NCBI GenBank assembly: GCA_964594235.1
Contig: CAZQMF010000001.1
Coordinates: 43,805 to 107,804 of the forward strand
Direction of reading: 5' to 3'
Origin: CAYLHS01 sp964594235
Lineage (GTDB): Bacteria; Actinomycetota; Acidimicrobiia; Spongiisociales; UBA4744
Length of the DNA: 64,000 nt
The notes under the pieces were generated by a model. It did no database searches and had not been told where the DNA came from. It saw nothing but the letters and a program-made list of their open reading frames with translations. Shown here piece by piece: positions 1-7,007 of this stretch; position 1 is the first letter of the stretch; the number at the start of each line of letters is the position of its first letter. The position numbers and the translations under genes are program-made.

Positions 1-786
1 GGGCAGGAAGTAGATGGCTATCGAGGCTCTTGTCGCGCCTACCCGTCCTGCGAGCACGGACATCGCGAGCTGTGCAACGCCGGTGCCGAACACGCCGAGT
101 GCTGCGACCGCAGCGAACGAGCCCCATCCGAATGTGATCCCCGAGAGCTGAGTGAGGCCGATCGGAGCGACGATCACGATGGCGGCCAGTTGGGCCCTGA
201 ACACGACAGGGAAGGCGCCGTACCGCTGCTGGAGTGGCACCGCCAGGTTGACGGCAAGCCCGTAGGAGATCGTCGCGGCCAGCACGATCAGTGTGCCGTG
301 CACGACCGAGGCATCGCCTTCGACCGAGGGGAGGCTGATTGCCACGATGCCCGTGAGACCGAGTAGCAGCCCCACCATCTGGGGCCGGCCCGGTGTCCTT
401 CGAAGCAAGAAAGCTGCAATGACCGCCGAGAAGATCGGCATGGAACCGTTCAACATCCCAGCCAGCGAAGAGGAGATCCACTGCTCGGCGATCGGAAACA
501 TCAACATGGGGAATGCCATCCACACCAGACCCAGGAGTGCAACTCGAGGTAAGTCGGCTCGGTCGACGCGGCGCCGTGACGCGGGAACGAGTGCGAGGGT
601 TGCAGCGCCGATCAGGAGACGCAACGAGGTGACCACCGGGGGCGGGAACGCCTCCAGACCGAGGGCGATCAGCAGGAACGATGATCCCCAAATGAGTGAG
701 ATGCCGGCCAGGAGGCCCCAGTCGGTGAGGGAGTAGGCGGCAAGCCTCGTGCCGGGAGCGGTAGTGAGAAAGGTCGGTCGCCGCAT
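1..786 (-). CDS. EamA/DMT-family transporter, C-terminus cut by window edge
   Basis: An uninterrupted reading frame enters from the left window edge and begins at ATG 784-786. The 262 visible codons encode a very hydrophobic protein with the EamA pattern: an N-terminal segment LLAGISLIWGSSFLLIALG, repeated 20-residue hydrophobic helices, and the start of a second EamA repeat (GTLIVLAATISYGLAVNLA). Family members are about 290-310 residues with ten helices, so roughly 30-45 residues are missing. The family exports metabolites or amino acids across the inner membrane; the substrate cannot be told from sequence. The gene lies 24 bp downstream of the MFS transporter on the same strand and is probably co-transcribed with it. 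Confidence 0.85.
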   Translation of the reverse strand, partial: MRRPTFLTTAPGTRLAAYSLTDWGLLAGISLIWGSSFLLIALGLEAFPPPVVTSLRLLIGAATLALVPASRRRVDRADLPRVALLGLVWMAFPMLMFPIAEQWISSSLAGMLNGSMPIFSAVIAAFLLRRTPGRPQMVGLLLGLTGIVAISLPSVEGDASVVHGTLIVLAATISYGLAVNLAVPLQQRYGAFPVVFRAQLAAIVIVAPIGLTQLSGITFGWGSFAAVAALGVFGTGVAQLAMSVLAGRVGATRASIAIYFLP

Positions 787-810
787 CGACGGGAGAGTAG
801 CTGTCGAGGG

Positions 811-2040
811 TCAGTACTCGGGGGTGTTCTGCGCCCCCCACACGACCGTGAACGTGAGGTAGACGGCAAACAGCACGATCAGGATCGGACCGATCCGAAC
901 GATCTTCAGCAGACCGATCCGGTCGGCGAGCGCCGTGCCGAACAGCGCTCCGAACGGCACCGTACTCCACGCCAGGCTTCGGGCCGCAGCGCTGACTCGG
1001 CCGAGGAGGTGCGGCGGTGTATAGAGCTGGCGCATGGTCAGAAGACTCACGTTGGTCCACACGAGGCCGGTGAAAGCGACCGCGAGCACGCTGGTCACGA
1101 TGAGGAGTCTCGTCGACCACGTGAGACCGAAGATGCCGATGCCGAGCACGGCGAACCCCAGCACGTAGCTGCGTCCGAGACCGACGAAGTCGATGAGTTT
1201 CGACGCGCTGATGGCGCCAATGATCCCGCCGGCACCCATTCCGACGAAGAAGACCCCGAGTTTGGCCGGGTCGTTGGTGCCCAGTATCTGGGCCCCGATG
1301 AGAACGAGGGTGGCTTCGATGAAGCCGCCCGTGATGAAGTTGGCGAGTCCGCCTCCAAGCGTCGTGAGGCGAATCCGGGGTTCGTGCCACACGTGCTGCC
1401 AGCCCTCTTTGAGCGCCTGCAGGAAGTGACCTTTCGTCTCGAGCTTTCGTGGCGGAACCCGAGCCAGCAGTGTGAAGGATGCCGTCGACACGAGGAACGT
1501 CAGGCCGTTGAACGCGAATGCCGATGGGAACCCGGCCTGCTTGATGATGAATCCGCCGATCAGCGGCCCAATGAGAAACGCCGCCTGCTGGGAGAGCGAC
1601 AGTCGACTGTTCGCCCGGGCCAGGGATGTGCCCGCAGCGAGGGAAGGGATGAACGCTTGCAGCGATGCGTTGAACGACGCGGCGAGGCTCCCCGAGATGA
1701 AGGCAAGTGCGAACAGGCCCAGCGGCGTGATCTCTGAGGTGCGCGAGATGATTGCAAGCACGATGAACGCCGCGGCCCGGAGGAATTCGTTGAGAACGAG
1801 CAGCGGTCGCAGTCGGTACCGGTCGAGGAGCGTGCCACCGAGGAATCCGAAGATGAGGGTCGGAATGTTTTCCGCAGCAGACAGAAGCCCGAAGTCGAAT
1901 GCGCGTACGGTCATGGACGTGAGGAAGTAGGGAACGGTGAAGTAGGCGACGTAGTCGCCCAGGAGGGAGATCGACTGTCCGACCCATACGACAGAAAAGT
2001 TGCGGAGGGGGCGCGCGCGTCGATGGGTGCCGTGGCTCAC
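811..2040 (-). CDS. MFS transporter (enterobactin-exporter-like MFS_3 type)
   Basis: This encodes 409 residues from a GTG start. The N-terminus (RNFSVVWVGQSISLLGDYV) is typical of MFS_3-type major facilitator efflux proteins, which begin with a short cytoplasmic NF-x(3)-W/L-x-Q motif followed by TM1. About 12 hydrophobic segments are visible, as is the loop-2-like motif GGTLLDRYRLRPLL (residues about 84-97), which corresponds to the MFS signature G-x(3)-D-R-x(2)-R. Length matches the family. Such proteins export drugs or siderophores by proton antiport; the substrate is unknown. The EamA transporter follows on the same strand, suggesting a two-gene export operon. Confidence 0.85.
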   Translation of the reverse strand: MSHGTHRRARPLRNFSVVWVGQSISLLGDYVAYFTVPYFLTSMTVRAFDFGLLSAAENIPTLIFGFLGGTLLDRYRLRPLLVLNEFLRAAAFIVLAIISRTSEITPLGLFALAFISGSLAASFNASLQAFIPSLAAGTSLARANSRLSLSQQAAFLIGPLIGGFIIKQAGFPSAFAFNGLTFLVSTASFTLLARVPPRKLETKGHFLQALKEGWQHVWHEPRIRLTTLGGGLANFITGGFIEATLVLIGAQILGTNDPAKLGVFFVGMGAGGIIGAISASKLIDFVGLGRSYVLGFAVLGIGIFGLTWSTRLLIVTSVLAVAFTGLVWTNVSLLTMRQLYTPPHLLGRVSAAARSLAWSTVPFGALFGTALADRIGLLKIVRIGPILIVLFAVYLTFTVVWGAQNTPEY

Positions 2041-2137
2041 GGCCGGTAGCCTAGCCGTGTACTGGCAAGGATTTCATAAGGCCTCATCGAGTCAAATTCG
2101 CAGATGTGTTCTGCGCTCGGGTAGCCTCCACAGTGTC

Positions 2138-2431
2138 ATGGGTGATCTACGCGAGTTGCCGGAGCAGGTCAGTGAGCTGATCGATCTCTCCAAGGAGTAC
2201 CTGCGTCAGGAGACCATCGAGCCGGCAAAGAAGCTTGGGCGCGTATTCGGCATGGGGTTCGCGGCATCGCTCCTGTTCTCGATCGGTGCGTTGCTCCTGT
2301 CGGTTGCCGGCATGCGGATTCTGGTTCGAGTACTCCCGGAAGGGGATCTGTGGAGCGCGCTGGGCGTGTTCATCTCATTTGTCGTGCTTGCCGGCGTGGC
2401 CGGCCTGATCATGTGGAGGGCGAGTCGCTGA
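2138..2431 (+). CDS. Small two-helix membrane protein, phage-holin-like (Phage_holin_3_6 type)
   Basis: This encodes 97 residues from ATG 2138. An upstream extension is open but overlaps the divergent MFS start and looks non-coding. The protein has a polar amphipathic N-terminus (residues 1-30: GDLRELPEQVSELIDLSKEY) and then two transmembrane helices (about 35-57 and 67-90). This layout matches the actinobacterial holin superfamily proteins usually annotated as PF07332, which are mostly not phage lysis proteins. Its stop overlaps the next start (TGATG), so the two small proteins are probably translationally coupled. The role is unknown. Confidence 0.6.
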   Translation: MGDLRELPEQVSELIDLSKEYLRQETIEPAKKLGRVFGMGFAASLLFSIGALLLSVAGMRILVRVLPEGDLWSALGVFISFVVLAGVAGLIMWRASR

Positions 2432-2622
2432 TGGTGGAACGAGCCGACATCGAAGCCAAAGCACGTGAGATCGAACAGTCGCTCATGGAAACGAAGGAGA
2501 GCGTCCAGGACAAGAGCGTGCTGATCGCACTCGCCGTGATAGCGATCGTCGGTATCGCATTCTTGATCGGAAGGCGTCGCGGCAAACAGGCCAGGGCAGT
2601 TGTGAAGGTCTACCGGTCCTGA
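2431..2622 (+). CDS. Small single-pass membrane protein
   Basis: This encodes 63 residues from ATG 2431, which overlaps the preceding stop codon. Residues 1-28 are charged and helical (EAKAREIEQSLMETKESV), residues about 30-48 form one transmembrane helix (VLIALAVIAIVGIAFLIGR), and a basic tail RRRGKQARAVVKVYRS follows. The design resembles the short DUF3618-like tail-anchored proteins that accompany holin-superfamily proteins in actinobacteria, but I do not recognise it with certainty. Its last 13 bases overlap the convergent gene on the other strand. Confidence 0.55.
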   Translation: MVERADIEAKAREIEQSLMETKESVQDKSVLIALAVIAIVGIAFLIGRRRGKQARAVVKVYRS

Positions 2623-2804
2623 CCTTCGAACCCGATGCGGATCGTATCACCGGGCTTCAGGCGCCGCTGATAGACGGCCCGAGAGGGTCGGGGTTTGCGG
2701 AGGAACCCGAACGCCAGTAGGGCCGCACCGACCAGCATGAGCTTCGCGTCACCTGTCCGCAGGCCCCGAAACAGACTCTTCACTCCGGATCCGCCGAGCT
2801 GCAT
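2610..2804 (-). CDS. Hypothetical small protein with one hydrophobic segment
   Basis: This encodes 64 residues from ATG 2802-2804. The reading frame stays open further upstream, but that extension runs through a hairpin and a low-complexity spacer, so the inner Met is preferred. A hydrophobic stretch (AKLMLVGAALLAFGFL) is followed by a basic, beta-rich tail (KPGDTIRIGFEGQD). No family is recognised. It converges with and overlaps the preceding plus-strand gene by 13 bp, and could be a third member of the small-membrane-protein cluster. Confidence 0.45.
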   Translation of the reverse strand: MQLGGSGVKSLFRGLRTGDAKLMLVGAALLAFGFLRKPRPSRAVYQRRLKPGDTIRIGFEGQDR

Positions 2805-2823
2805 GTGACCAGGGTAGCCGTGG

Positions 2824-2840
2824 GTCGAGCTTCGCTCGAC
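2824..2840. repeat. Perfect 7-bp inverted repeat in divergent spacer
   Basis: GTCGAGC at 2824-2830 pairs with GCTCGAC at 2834-2840 around a TTC loop. It lies in the spacer between the leftward gene starting at 2804 and the rightward operon starting at 2977. It is followed by a low-complexity run of GTTGTGGGTTCT / GTTGTGAGTTCT units at about 2841-2868. It could be a REP-like element or an operator; no T-tract follows, so a simple terminator is less likely. Confidence 0.5.
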
Positions 2841-2976
2841 GTTGTGGGTTCTCGAGTTGTGAGTTCTGAGCCACTCGCCCAGAGGTCTCTCGATGTCGAA
2901 TCCCGCGTTCCAACCGACACCCCGAATACCCGGAACGCAGAACTGGCGGCCGAAGCCCGGCCCTAAAGTACCTGCC

Positions 2977-3078
2977 ATGCGCAACGAAACGATGAAGAAG
3001 GTCATCATCTGGGTCATCGTGCTCGGAATGGTGCTGTCTCTCGCCCTCGGCGTCGTAGCCCTGGTCTTCTCGTCATGA
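2977..3078 (+). CDS. Prli42-like membrane microprotein
   Basis: This encodes 33 residues: MRNETMKK, then a single transmembrane helix (VIIWVIVLGMVLSLALGVVA) and LVFSS. The pattern of basic N-terminus, a W in the helix and a VLGMVLSL core resembles Prli42, the stressosome-anchoring miniprotein of Listeria and other Firmicutes, as I remember it; the similarity is by eye only. The stop overlaps the start of the ubiquitin-fold gene (ATGA at 3075-3078), making it the first cistron of the thiolation operon. It is below usual gene-calling cut-offs. Being so short, it may be a chance hydrophobic frame, but its operon overlap supports it. Confidence 0.55.
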   Translation: MRNETMKKVIIWVIVLGMVLSLALGVVALVFSS

Positions 3079-3269
3079 ACGTCATTCTTCGGCATCCCAG
3101 GCGAGAGGTGACGATCGATGCCCCCATCAGTGTCGCCCGGATGCTGAAGGCACTGGATGTCGTCCCGGAAACGGTGCTGGTCATTCGAGGATCAGACCTT
3201 CTGACCCGAGACGCAATGCTCGAACCCGACGATACGGTCGAGGTGCGTCCCGTGATCTCGGGGGGCTGA
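3075..3269 (+). CDS. ttuB: Ubiquitin-fold sulfur carrier (TtuB/ThiS/MoaD-like) ending in Gly-Gly
   Basis: This encodes 64 residues with a beta-grasp layout (VILRHPRREVTI, helix VARMLKALDV, PETVLVIRG, DDTVEVRPVISGG) and an exposed C-terminal Gly-Gly. Proteins of this type are adenylated by an E1-like enzyme at the last Gly and converted to a thiocarboxylate, which donates sulfur to thiamine, molybdopterin or tRNA. The partner is indicated by the next gene, a TtuA-type thiolase that starts inside its stop codon (TGATG). In Thermus, TtuB serves TtuA for 2-thiolation of ribothymidine 54 and can also be conjugated to proteins. No E1-like activating enzyme or JAMM protease is in the window. ThiS is the main alternative, but no thiamine gene is nearby. 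Confidence 0.8.
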   Translation: MNVILRHPRREVTIDAPISVARMLKALDVVPETVLVIRGSDLLTRDAMLEPDDTVEVRPVISGG

Positions 3270-4156
3270 TGCGCTGCCGGGTTTGCAGGGAGAGGGCAGC
3301 GGTCGAGGTGCGACGTCACAACGCCGCGTTCTGCCGGGTCCACTTCATCGATCATGTGGTGCGACAGGTGGAGCGCACCATCCACGACTTCGACATGTTT
3401 GATCGCTCAGATCGCCTGGTCATCGGCGTGTCGGGTGGGAAGGACAGCCTGGCGCTTTGGGATGTCCTGCACCGGCTCGGCTATCGCTGTGAGGGCATCT
3501 ACCTCGAGCTGGGCATCGATGGCTACTCGACCGAGAGCCGCGAGTACATCGAGCGCTTTGCGAAGGAGCGAGACCTGATCCTCCGGGTCGTCGACCTCCA
3601 TGACGAGTACGGCTTCACGATTCCGCAGGCGGCTGAATCGACGCGACGGAATCCGTGCTCTGCGTGTGGCTTGTCCAAGCGCTACATCCTCAACGAGGAG
3701 GCCCTGAAGGGCGGCTATGACACCCTCGTGATGGGCCACAACCTGGACGACGAGGCGGCGACCTTGTTCTCCAACGTGCTCAACTGGAACATCGAGTACC
3801 TCGCCAGACAAGGGGCGGCTCTTCCAGGCTCCGATGGTCTGATCAAGAAGGTGAAACCCCTCGTCCGCGTGGCTGAGCGGGAAACGGCAGCATATGCCGT
3901 CCTTTCAGGCATCGACTACGAAGTCGACGAGTGCCCGCTGGTTGGCGGCAACACCGTCAACCGGATGAAAGAGTGGATGGCGCTACTCGAACACCGATCC
4001 CCGGGCGTCACCCGGCGCTTTCTTGGTGGCTTCTACAACGTCGACAGCTTCCACGCTCCGGCAGCGGTCCTGCGATCGTGCGAGTCGTGCGGGCGACCCA
4101 CCACGGGTACGACCTGCGCCTTCTGCAGACTGCAAGAGCGAGCGACTCGACAATGA
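3269..4156 (+). CDS. ttuA: TtuA/TtcA2-type tRNA 2-thiolation enzyme
   Basis: This encodes 295 residues. Domains in order: an N-terminal zinc finger (CRVC at 2-5, later C and H at about 23-26), the PP-loop ATP-pyrophosphatase motif SGGKDS (about 54-59), the central cysteine pair CSACG (about 130-134) and GHNLDDEA, a third conserved Cys in DECPLVGGN, and a C-terminal zinc finger CESCG...CAFC. This two-zinc-finger architecture is the TtuA (TtcA group II) form, whose three central cysteines hold a [4Fe-4S] cluster used to thiolate U/T54 in the T-loop. Substrate position is inferred from the family and from neighbours: the sulfur carrier upstream and TrmI downstream (ATGA overlap). Confidence 0.85.
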   Translation: MRCRVCRERAAVEVRRHNAAFCRVHFIDHVVRQVERTIHDFDMFDRSDRLVIGVSGGKDSLALWDVLHRLGYRCEGIYLELGIDGYSTESREYIERFAKERDLILRVVDLHDEYGFTIPQAAESTRRNPCSACGLSKRYILNEEALKGGYDTLVMGHNLDDEAATLFSNVLNWNIEYLARQGAALPGSDGLIKKVKPLVRVAERETAAYAVLSGIDYEVDECPLVGGNTVNRMKEWMALLEHRSPGVTRRFLGGFYNVDSFHAPAAVLRSCESCGRPTTGTTCAFCRLQERATRQ

Positions 4157-4923
4157 CCTTCACTTCGGGTGATCACTGTCTTCTGGTGGACCTCCGGGGA
4201 CGCAGGTATCTGGTCACGCTCAGAGACGGGGGTGAGTTCCATTCCCATCTCGGCGCCTTGTCACACGACGCGTTGATCGGCGCGCAGGAGGGAACTCTGG
4301 TTGCCACCACCAGCGGCAGCCGCCTGCTGGCGATTCGTCCCCGCTACGTCGACTATGTCCTCAAGATGCGACGCGGAGCTCAGGTCGTATATCCGAAGGA
4401 TGTCGGGCCCATCCTCGTCTACGGGGATATCGGCCCGGGTGAAACGGTGCTCGAAGCCGGCACCGGATCAGGAGCTCTCACGATCGCCCTCGTCAGGGCC
4501 GTGGGCACCGAGGGGAAGGTGATCAGTATCGAAGGACGCGAGGACCACGCCGCGCATGCTCGCAAGATCATCGAGGCGTTCTTCGGGGCGATCCCGACCA
4601 ACCTGGACCTGCGCATCGGCACAATCGAAGACCTCGGGGCGTCCGTGTCTCCGACTCGAATCGTGCTCGACCTCCCCGAACCCTGGCATGTGGCCGAGGC
4701 CGGTGGCGGTCTGCAGCCCGGTGGTGTGTTCGTCGCCTACCTACCGACCGTGCCGCAAGTGCAGACGTTGGTTGAGACGATGCGAGCAACAAGGGCCTAC
4801 CAGATGATCGAGACGTTCGAGACCCTGCATCGGTCGTGGAATGTCGAAGGCAGGTCGGTTCGTCCGGATCACCGTATGGTCGGCCACACGGGGTTCATCG
4901 TCGTCGGTCGTCGGACACAGTGA
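4153..4923 (+). CDS. trmI: tRNA (adenine-58-N1)-methyltransferase TrmI
   Basis: This encodes 256 residues from ATG 4153, which overlaps the ttuA stop; an upstream extension of the frame lies wholly inside ttuA and is rejected. An N-terminal beta domain (about 1-75) is followed by a Rossmann methyltransferase domain: VLEAGTGSGALTIAL is the SAM-binding motif I, ISIEGRE motif II, and RIVLDLPEPW carries the catalytic Asp/Pro motif IV. Length and order match bacterial and archaeal TrmI, a tetramer that makes m1A58. In Mycobacterium trmI (Rv2118c) also lies next to the proteasome genes. In Thermus, m1A58 is reported to stimulate T54 thiolation, so co-transcription with ttuBA is functionally coherent. 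Confidence 0.93.
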   Translation: MTFTSGDHCLLVDLRGRRYLVTLRDGGEFHSHLGALSHDALIGAQEGTLVATTSGSRLLAIRPRYVDYVLKMRRGAQVVYPKDVGPILVYGDIGPGETVLEAGTGSGALTIALVRAVGTEGKVISIEGREDHAAHARKIIEAFFGAIPTNLDLRIGTIEDLGASVSPTRIVLDLPEPWHVAEAGGGLQPGGVFVAYLPTVPQVQTLVETMRATRAYQMIETFETLHRSWNVEGRSVRPDHRMVGHTGFIVVGRRTQ

Positions 4924-4960
4924 GAGAGATCCGGTCGGGTCCCCCTCGATCGAACGATCG

Positions 4961-5206
4961 CTACGGCTCGATGAAGATGCACTCGCCCGGGCACTCCTCG
5001 GCCGACTCGATCACCATCTCTTCTTGCCCGTCTGGTACAACGGCAAGACCTTGAGCCCCTTCGGGGTTGCCCTCAGACGCGGCAAAAATCTTGTCGCCTT
5101 CTTTGACGTAGGCCAGACCGTCGTCCAGTAGGACGAACACATCGGGTGCGATCTCCTCACAGAGGCCATCGCCCGTGCAGAGATCCTGGTCGATCCAAAC
5201 CTTCAT
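4961..5206 (-). CDS. fdx: Ferredoxin, [3Fe-4S] type
   Basis: This encodes 81 residues starting MKVWIDQDLC. It has the SoyB-like pattern: Cys10, a five-residue spacer (CTGDGLC), and a late CPGEC. This arrangement usually binds one [3Fe-4S] cluster; the extra Cys near the end could allow [4Fe-4S]. The protein is acidic, as electron carriers are. An AGGAG element precedes the start. It sits between trmI and arc on the opposite strand, converging on the thiolation operon and divergent from arc. It may supply electrons to an iron-sulfur enzyme such as TtuA, but no redox partner is encoded beside it, so that is speculative. Confidence 0.85.
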   Translation of the reverse strand: MKVWIDQDLCTGDGLCEEIAPDVFVLLDDGLAYVKEGDKIFAASEGNPEGAQGLAVVPDGQEEMVIESAEECPGECIFIEP

Positions 5207-5235
5207 GTGCGGAAGTCTCCTTCGTGGACAGAGGC

Positions 5236-5295
5236 ATGATACCCGGGTTCAGAGTTGCTGCGACTTCACCGCCAAGTGGGGGCCGGTCGTATACT
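5236..5295. promoter_or_regulatory. Divergent promoter region, fdx / arc
   Basis: A -10-like TATACT at 5290-5295 reads toward arc, ending 10 nt before its ATG, which predicts a very short leader. On the other strand, TATCAT (complement of 5236-5241) reads toward fdx. No good -35 boxes are seen, as is common in actinobacteria. Confidence 0.4.
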
Positions 5296-5305
5296 GCGCG
5301 AGGTC

Positions 5306-7000
5306 ATGAGCGAAGTGGCCCGGCTCCAAGCAACTATTGCGGAACTCGAGTCGCAGGTCGAGCACCTCCGACCAGGTGCCGAGCGCGCTCGAACCTTCGA
5401 ACGACAGCTGTCCGACGTCCGTGCGCAATTGGACGACGCCGTTGTCAGGAACAGCCGGCTGAGCTCGGTGTTGACGGAGGCTCGTGAACAACTCGCACTC
5501 CTACGAGAGGAGATCGAGAAGCTCTCCTCTCCGCCCAACCAGTTCGGCACCGTCGTGCAGGTGAATCAAGATGGCACCGTCGATGTGATGACCGGAGGCA
5601 GGAAGCTGCGAGTCGCGGCACAGCCCTCGATCGAGGTGAAGCAGCTCGCTCGTGGTCAAGATGTGCTGCTCAACGAAGCGATGAACATCGTCGATGTCCG
5701 ACAGTTCGCACGGGCGGGCGAGGTCGTCATCGTCAAGGAACGGCTCGAAGCAGGACGTCTCCTGGTGCTCGGACGTGGTGATGAAGAGCGTGTGGTCGAG
5801 ATCGCCGAACCGCTGGAGAACGAGTCACTGCGGGCGGGTGAGGCCGTCCGTCTCGACGGGAGAACCGGGCTCGTTTTCGAGAAGCTGCACCGTCCAGAGA
5901 TTCAGGAGCTGATCCTCGAGGAGGTCCCCGACGTCACGTATGAACAGGTGGGAGGCCTCCGTGACCAGATCGAATCCATCCGTGACGCCGTCGAGCTTCC
6001 CTACATCCACAAAGAACTCTTCGTTGAGTATGGGCTCGAAGCCCCGAAGGGCGTGCTGCTATACGGTCCACCCGGCTGCGGCAAGACGCTCATAGCGAAA
6101 GCGGTCGCCAACAGTCTGGCCGCAGCAGTTGCCGAACGGACGGGGCAGGCAGATGTCAAGTCGTACTTCCTCAACGTCAAAGGCCCCGAGTTGCTCAACA
6201 AGTACGTCGGTGAGACGGAGCGACAGATCCGACTCATCTTCTCCAGGGCCAAAGAGAAGTCGGATCAGGGAGTGCCGGTCATCGTCTTCTTCGATGAGAT
6301 GGACTCACTGTTCCGGACGAGAGGAACCGGTGTCTCCTCCGACATGGAGTCGACGGTTGTTCCACAATTGCTCTCCGAGCTCGACGGTGTCGAGAGCCTC
6401 AAGAACGTCATCGTGATCGGTGCGTCGAACCGTGAGGACCTGATCGACCCTGCGATCCTCCGGCCCGGTCGTCTCGATGTGAAGATCAAGATCGACCGAC
6501 CGGACGAGGACTCCGCTCGCCAGATCTTTCGCATCTATCTGGGCGAGGTGCCAATCGACGCAGACGAACTCGACGCCTCGGGAGGCGACCGTGACGCAGT
6601 GGTCGCGTCGATGATCGAACGAACCGTGGAGCGGATGTACTCGACGGACGATCAGAACAAGTTCCTCGAGGTGACCTACGCGAACGGCGACCGGGAGTTG
6701 TTGTACTTCAAGGACTTCTCGAGCGGGGCGATGATCCAGAACATCGTCAGCCGAGCGAAGAAGGAAGCCATCAAGCGCGAAATCGATGGTGGCGGCCGAG
6801 GTGTCCGAACGGAGGACCTCATGGAGGCGATCCGAAGCGAGTTCACCGAACACGAGGACCTCCCCAACACGACGAACCCGGACGACTGGGCGAAGGTGTC
6901 AGGCAAGAAGGGCGAGCGCATCGTGTACGTACGGACGTTGGTGCGTGGCGAGGACAAGTCGAAGAAGATCGAAGCCGTCACAACCGGCCAGTACCTCTGA
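5306..7000 (+). CDS. arc: Proteasomal AAA+ ATPase ARC/Mpa
   Basis: This encodes 564 residues from ATG 5306. An N-terminal coiled coil (about 1-75) recruits pupylated substrates. Two OB domains follow, then an AAA+ module with Walker A GPPGCGKT, Walker B VIVFFDEMDSLF, and arginine finger and sensor regions, ending in GQYL. The C-terminal penultimate Tyr is the gate-opening motif that docks ARC/Mpa onto the 20S alpha ring. The hexamer unfolds Pup-tagged proteins and feeds them to the PrcAB proteasome encoded just downstream. It heads the run arc-dop-pup-prcB-prcA. Length matches the family (about 580-610) with a slightly short N-terminus. Confidence 0.97.
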   Translation: MSEVARLQATIAELESQVEHLRPGAERARTFERQLSDVRAQLDDAVVRNSRLSSVLTEAREQLALLREEIEKLSSPPNQFGTVVQVNQDGTVDVMTGGRKLRVAAQPSIEVKQLARGQDVLLNEAMNIVDVRQFARAGEVVIVKERLEAGRLLVLGRGDEERVVEIAEPLENESLRAGEAVRLDGRTGLVFEKLHRPEIQELILEEVPDVTYEQVGGLRDQIESIRDAVELPYIHKELFVEYGLEAPKGVLLYGPPGCGKTLIAKAVANSLAAAVAERTGQADVKSYFLNVKGPELLNKYVGETERQIRLIFSRAKEKSDQGVPVIVFFDEMDSLFRTRGTGVSSDMESTVVPQLLSELDGVESLKNVIVIGASNREDLIDPAILRPGRLDVKIKIDRPDEDSARQIFRIYLGEVPIDADELDASGGDRDAVVASMIERTVERMYSTDDQNKFLEVTYANGDRELLYFKDFSSGAMIQNIVSRAKKEAIKREIDGGGRGVRTEDLMEAIRSEFTEHEDLPNTTNPDDWAKVSGKKGERIVYVRTLVRGEDKSKKIEAVTTGQYL

Positions 7001-7007
7001 GGTTCGC

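Noticed and set aside
1009..1737. Plus-strand open frame of 242 codons
   Set aside because: It is antisense to the MFS transporter; composition (Glu, Arg, Gly-rich, no hydrophobic core) is that of a shadow frame.
4947..4960. CGATCG-AA-CGATCG between trmI and fdx as a bidirectional terminator
   Set aside because: A two-base loop cannot form a stable hairpin and there is no T-tract on either side; probably a chance repeat of a common 6-mer.
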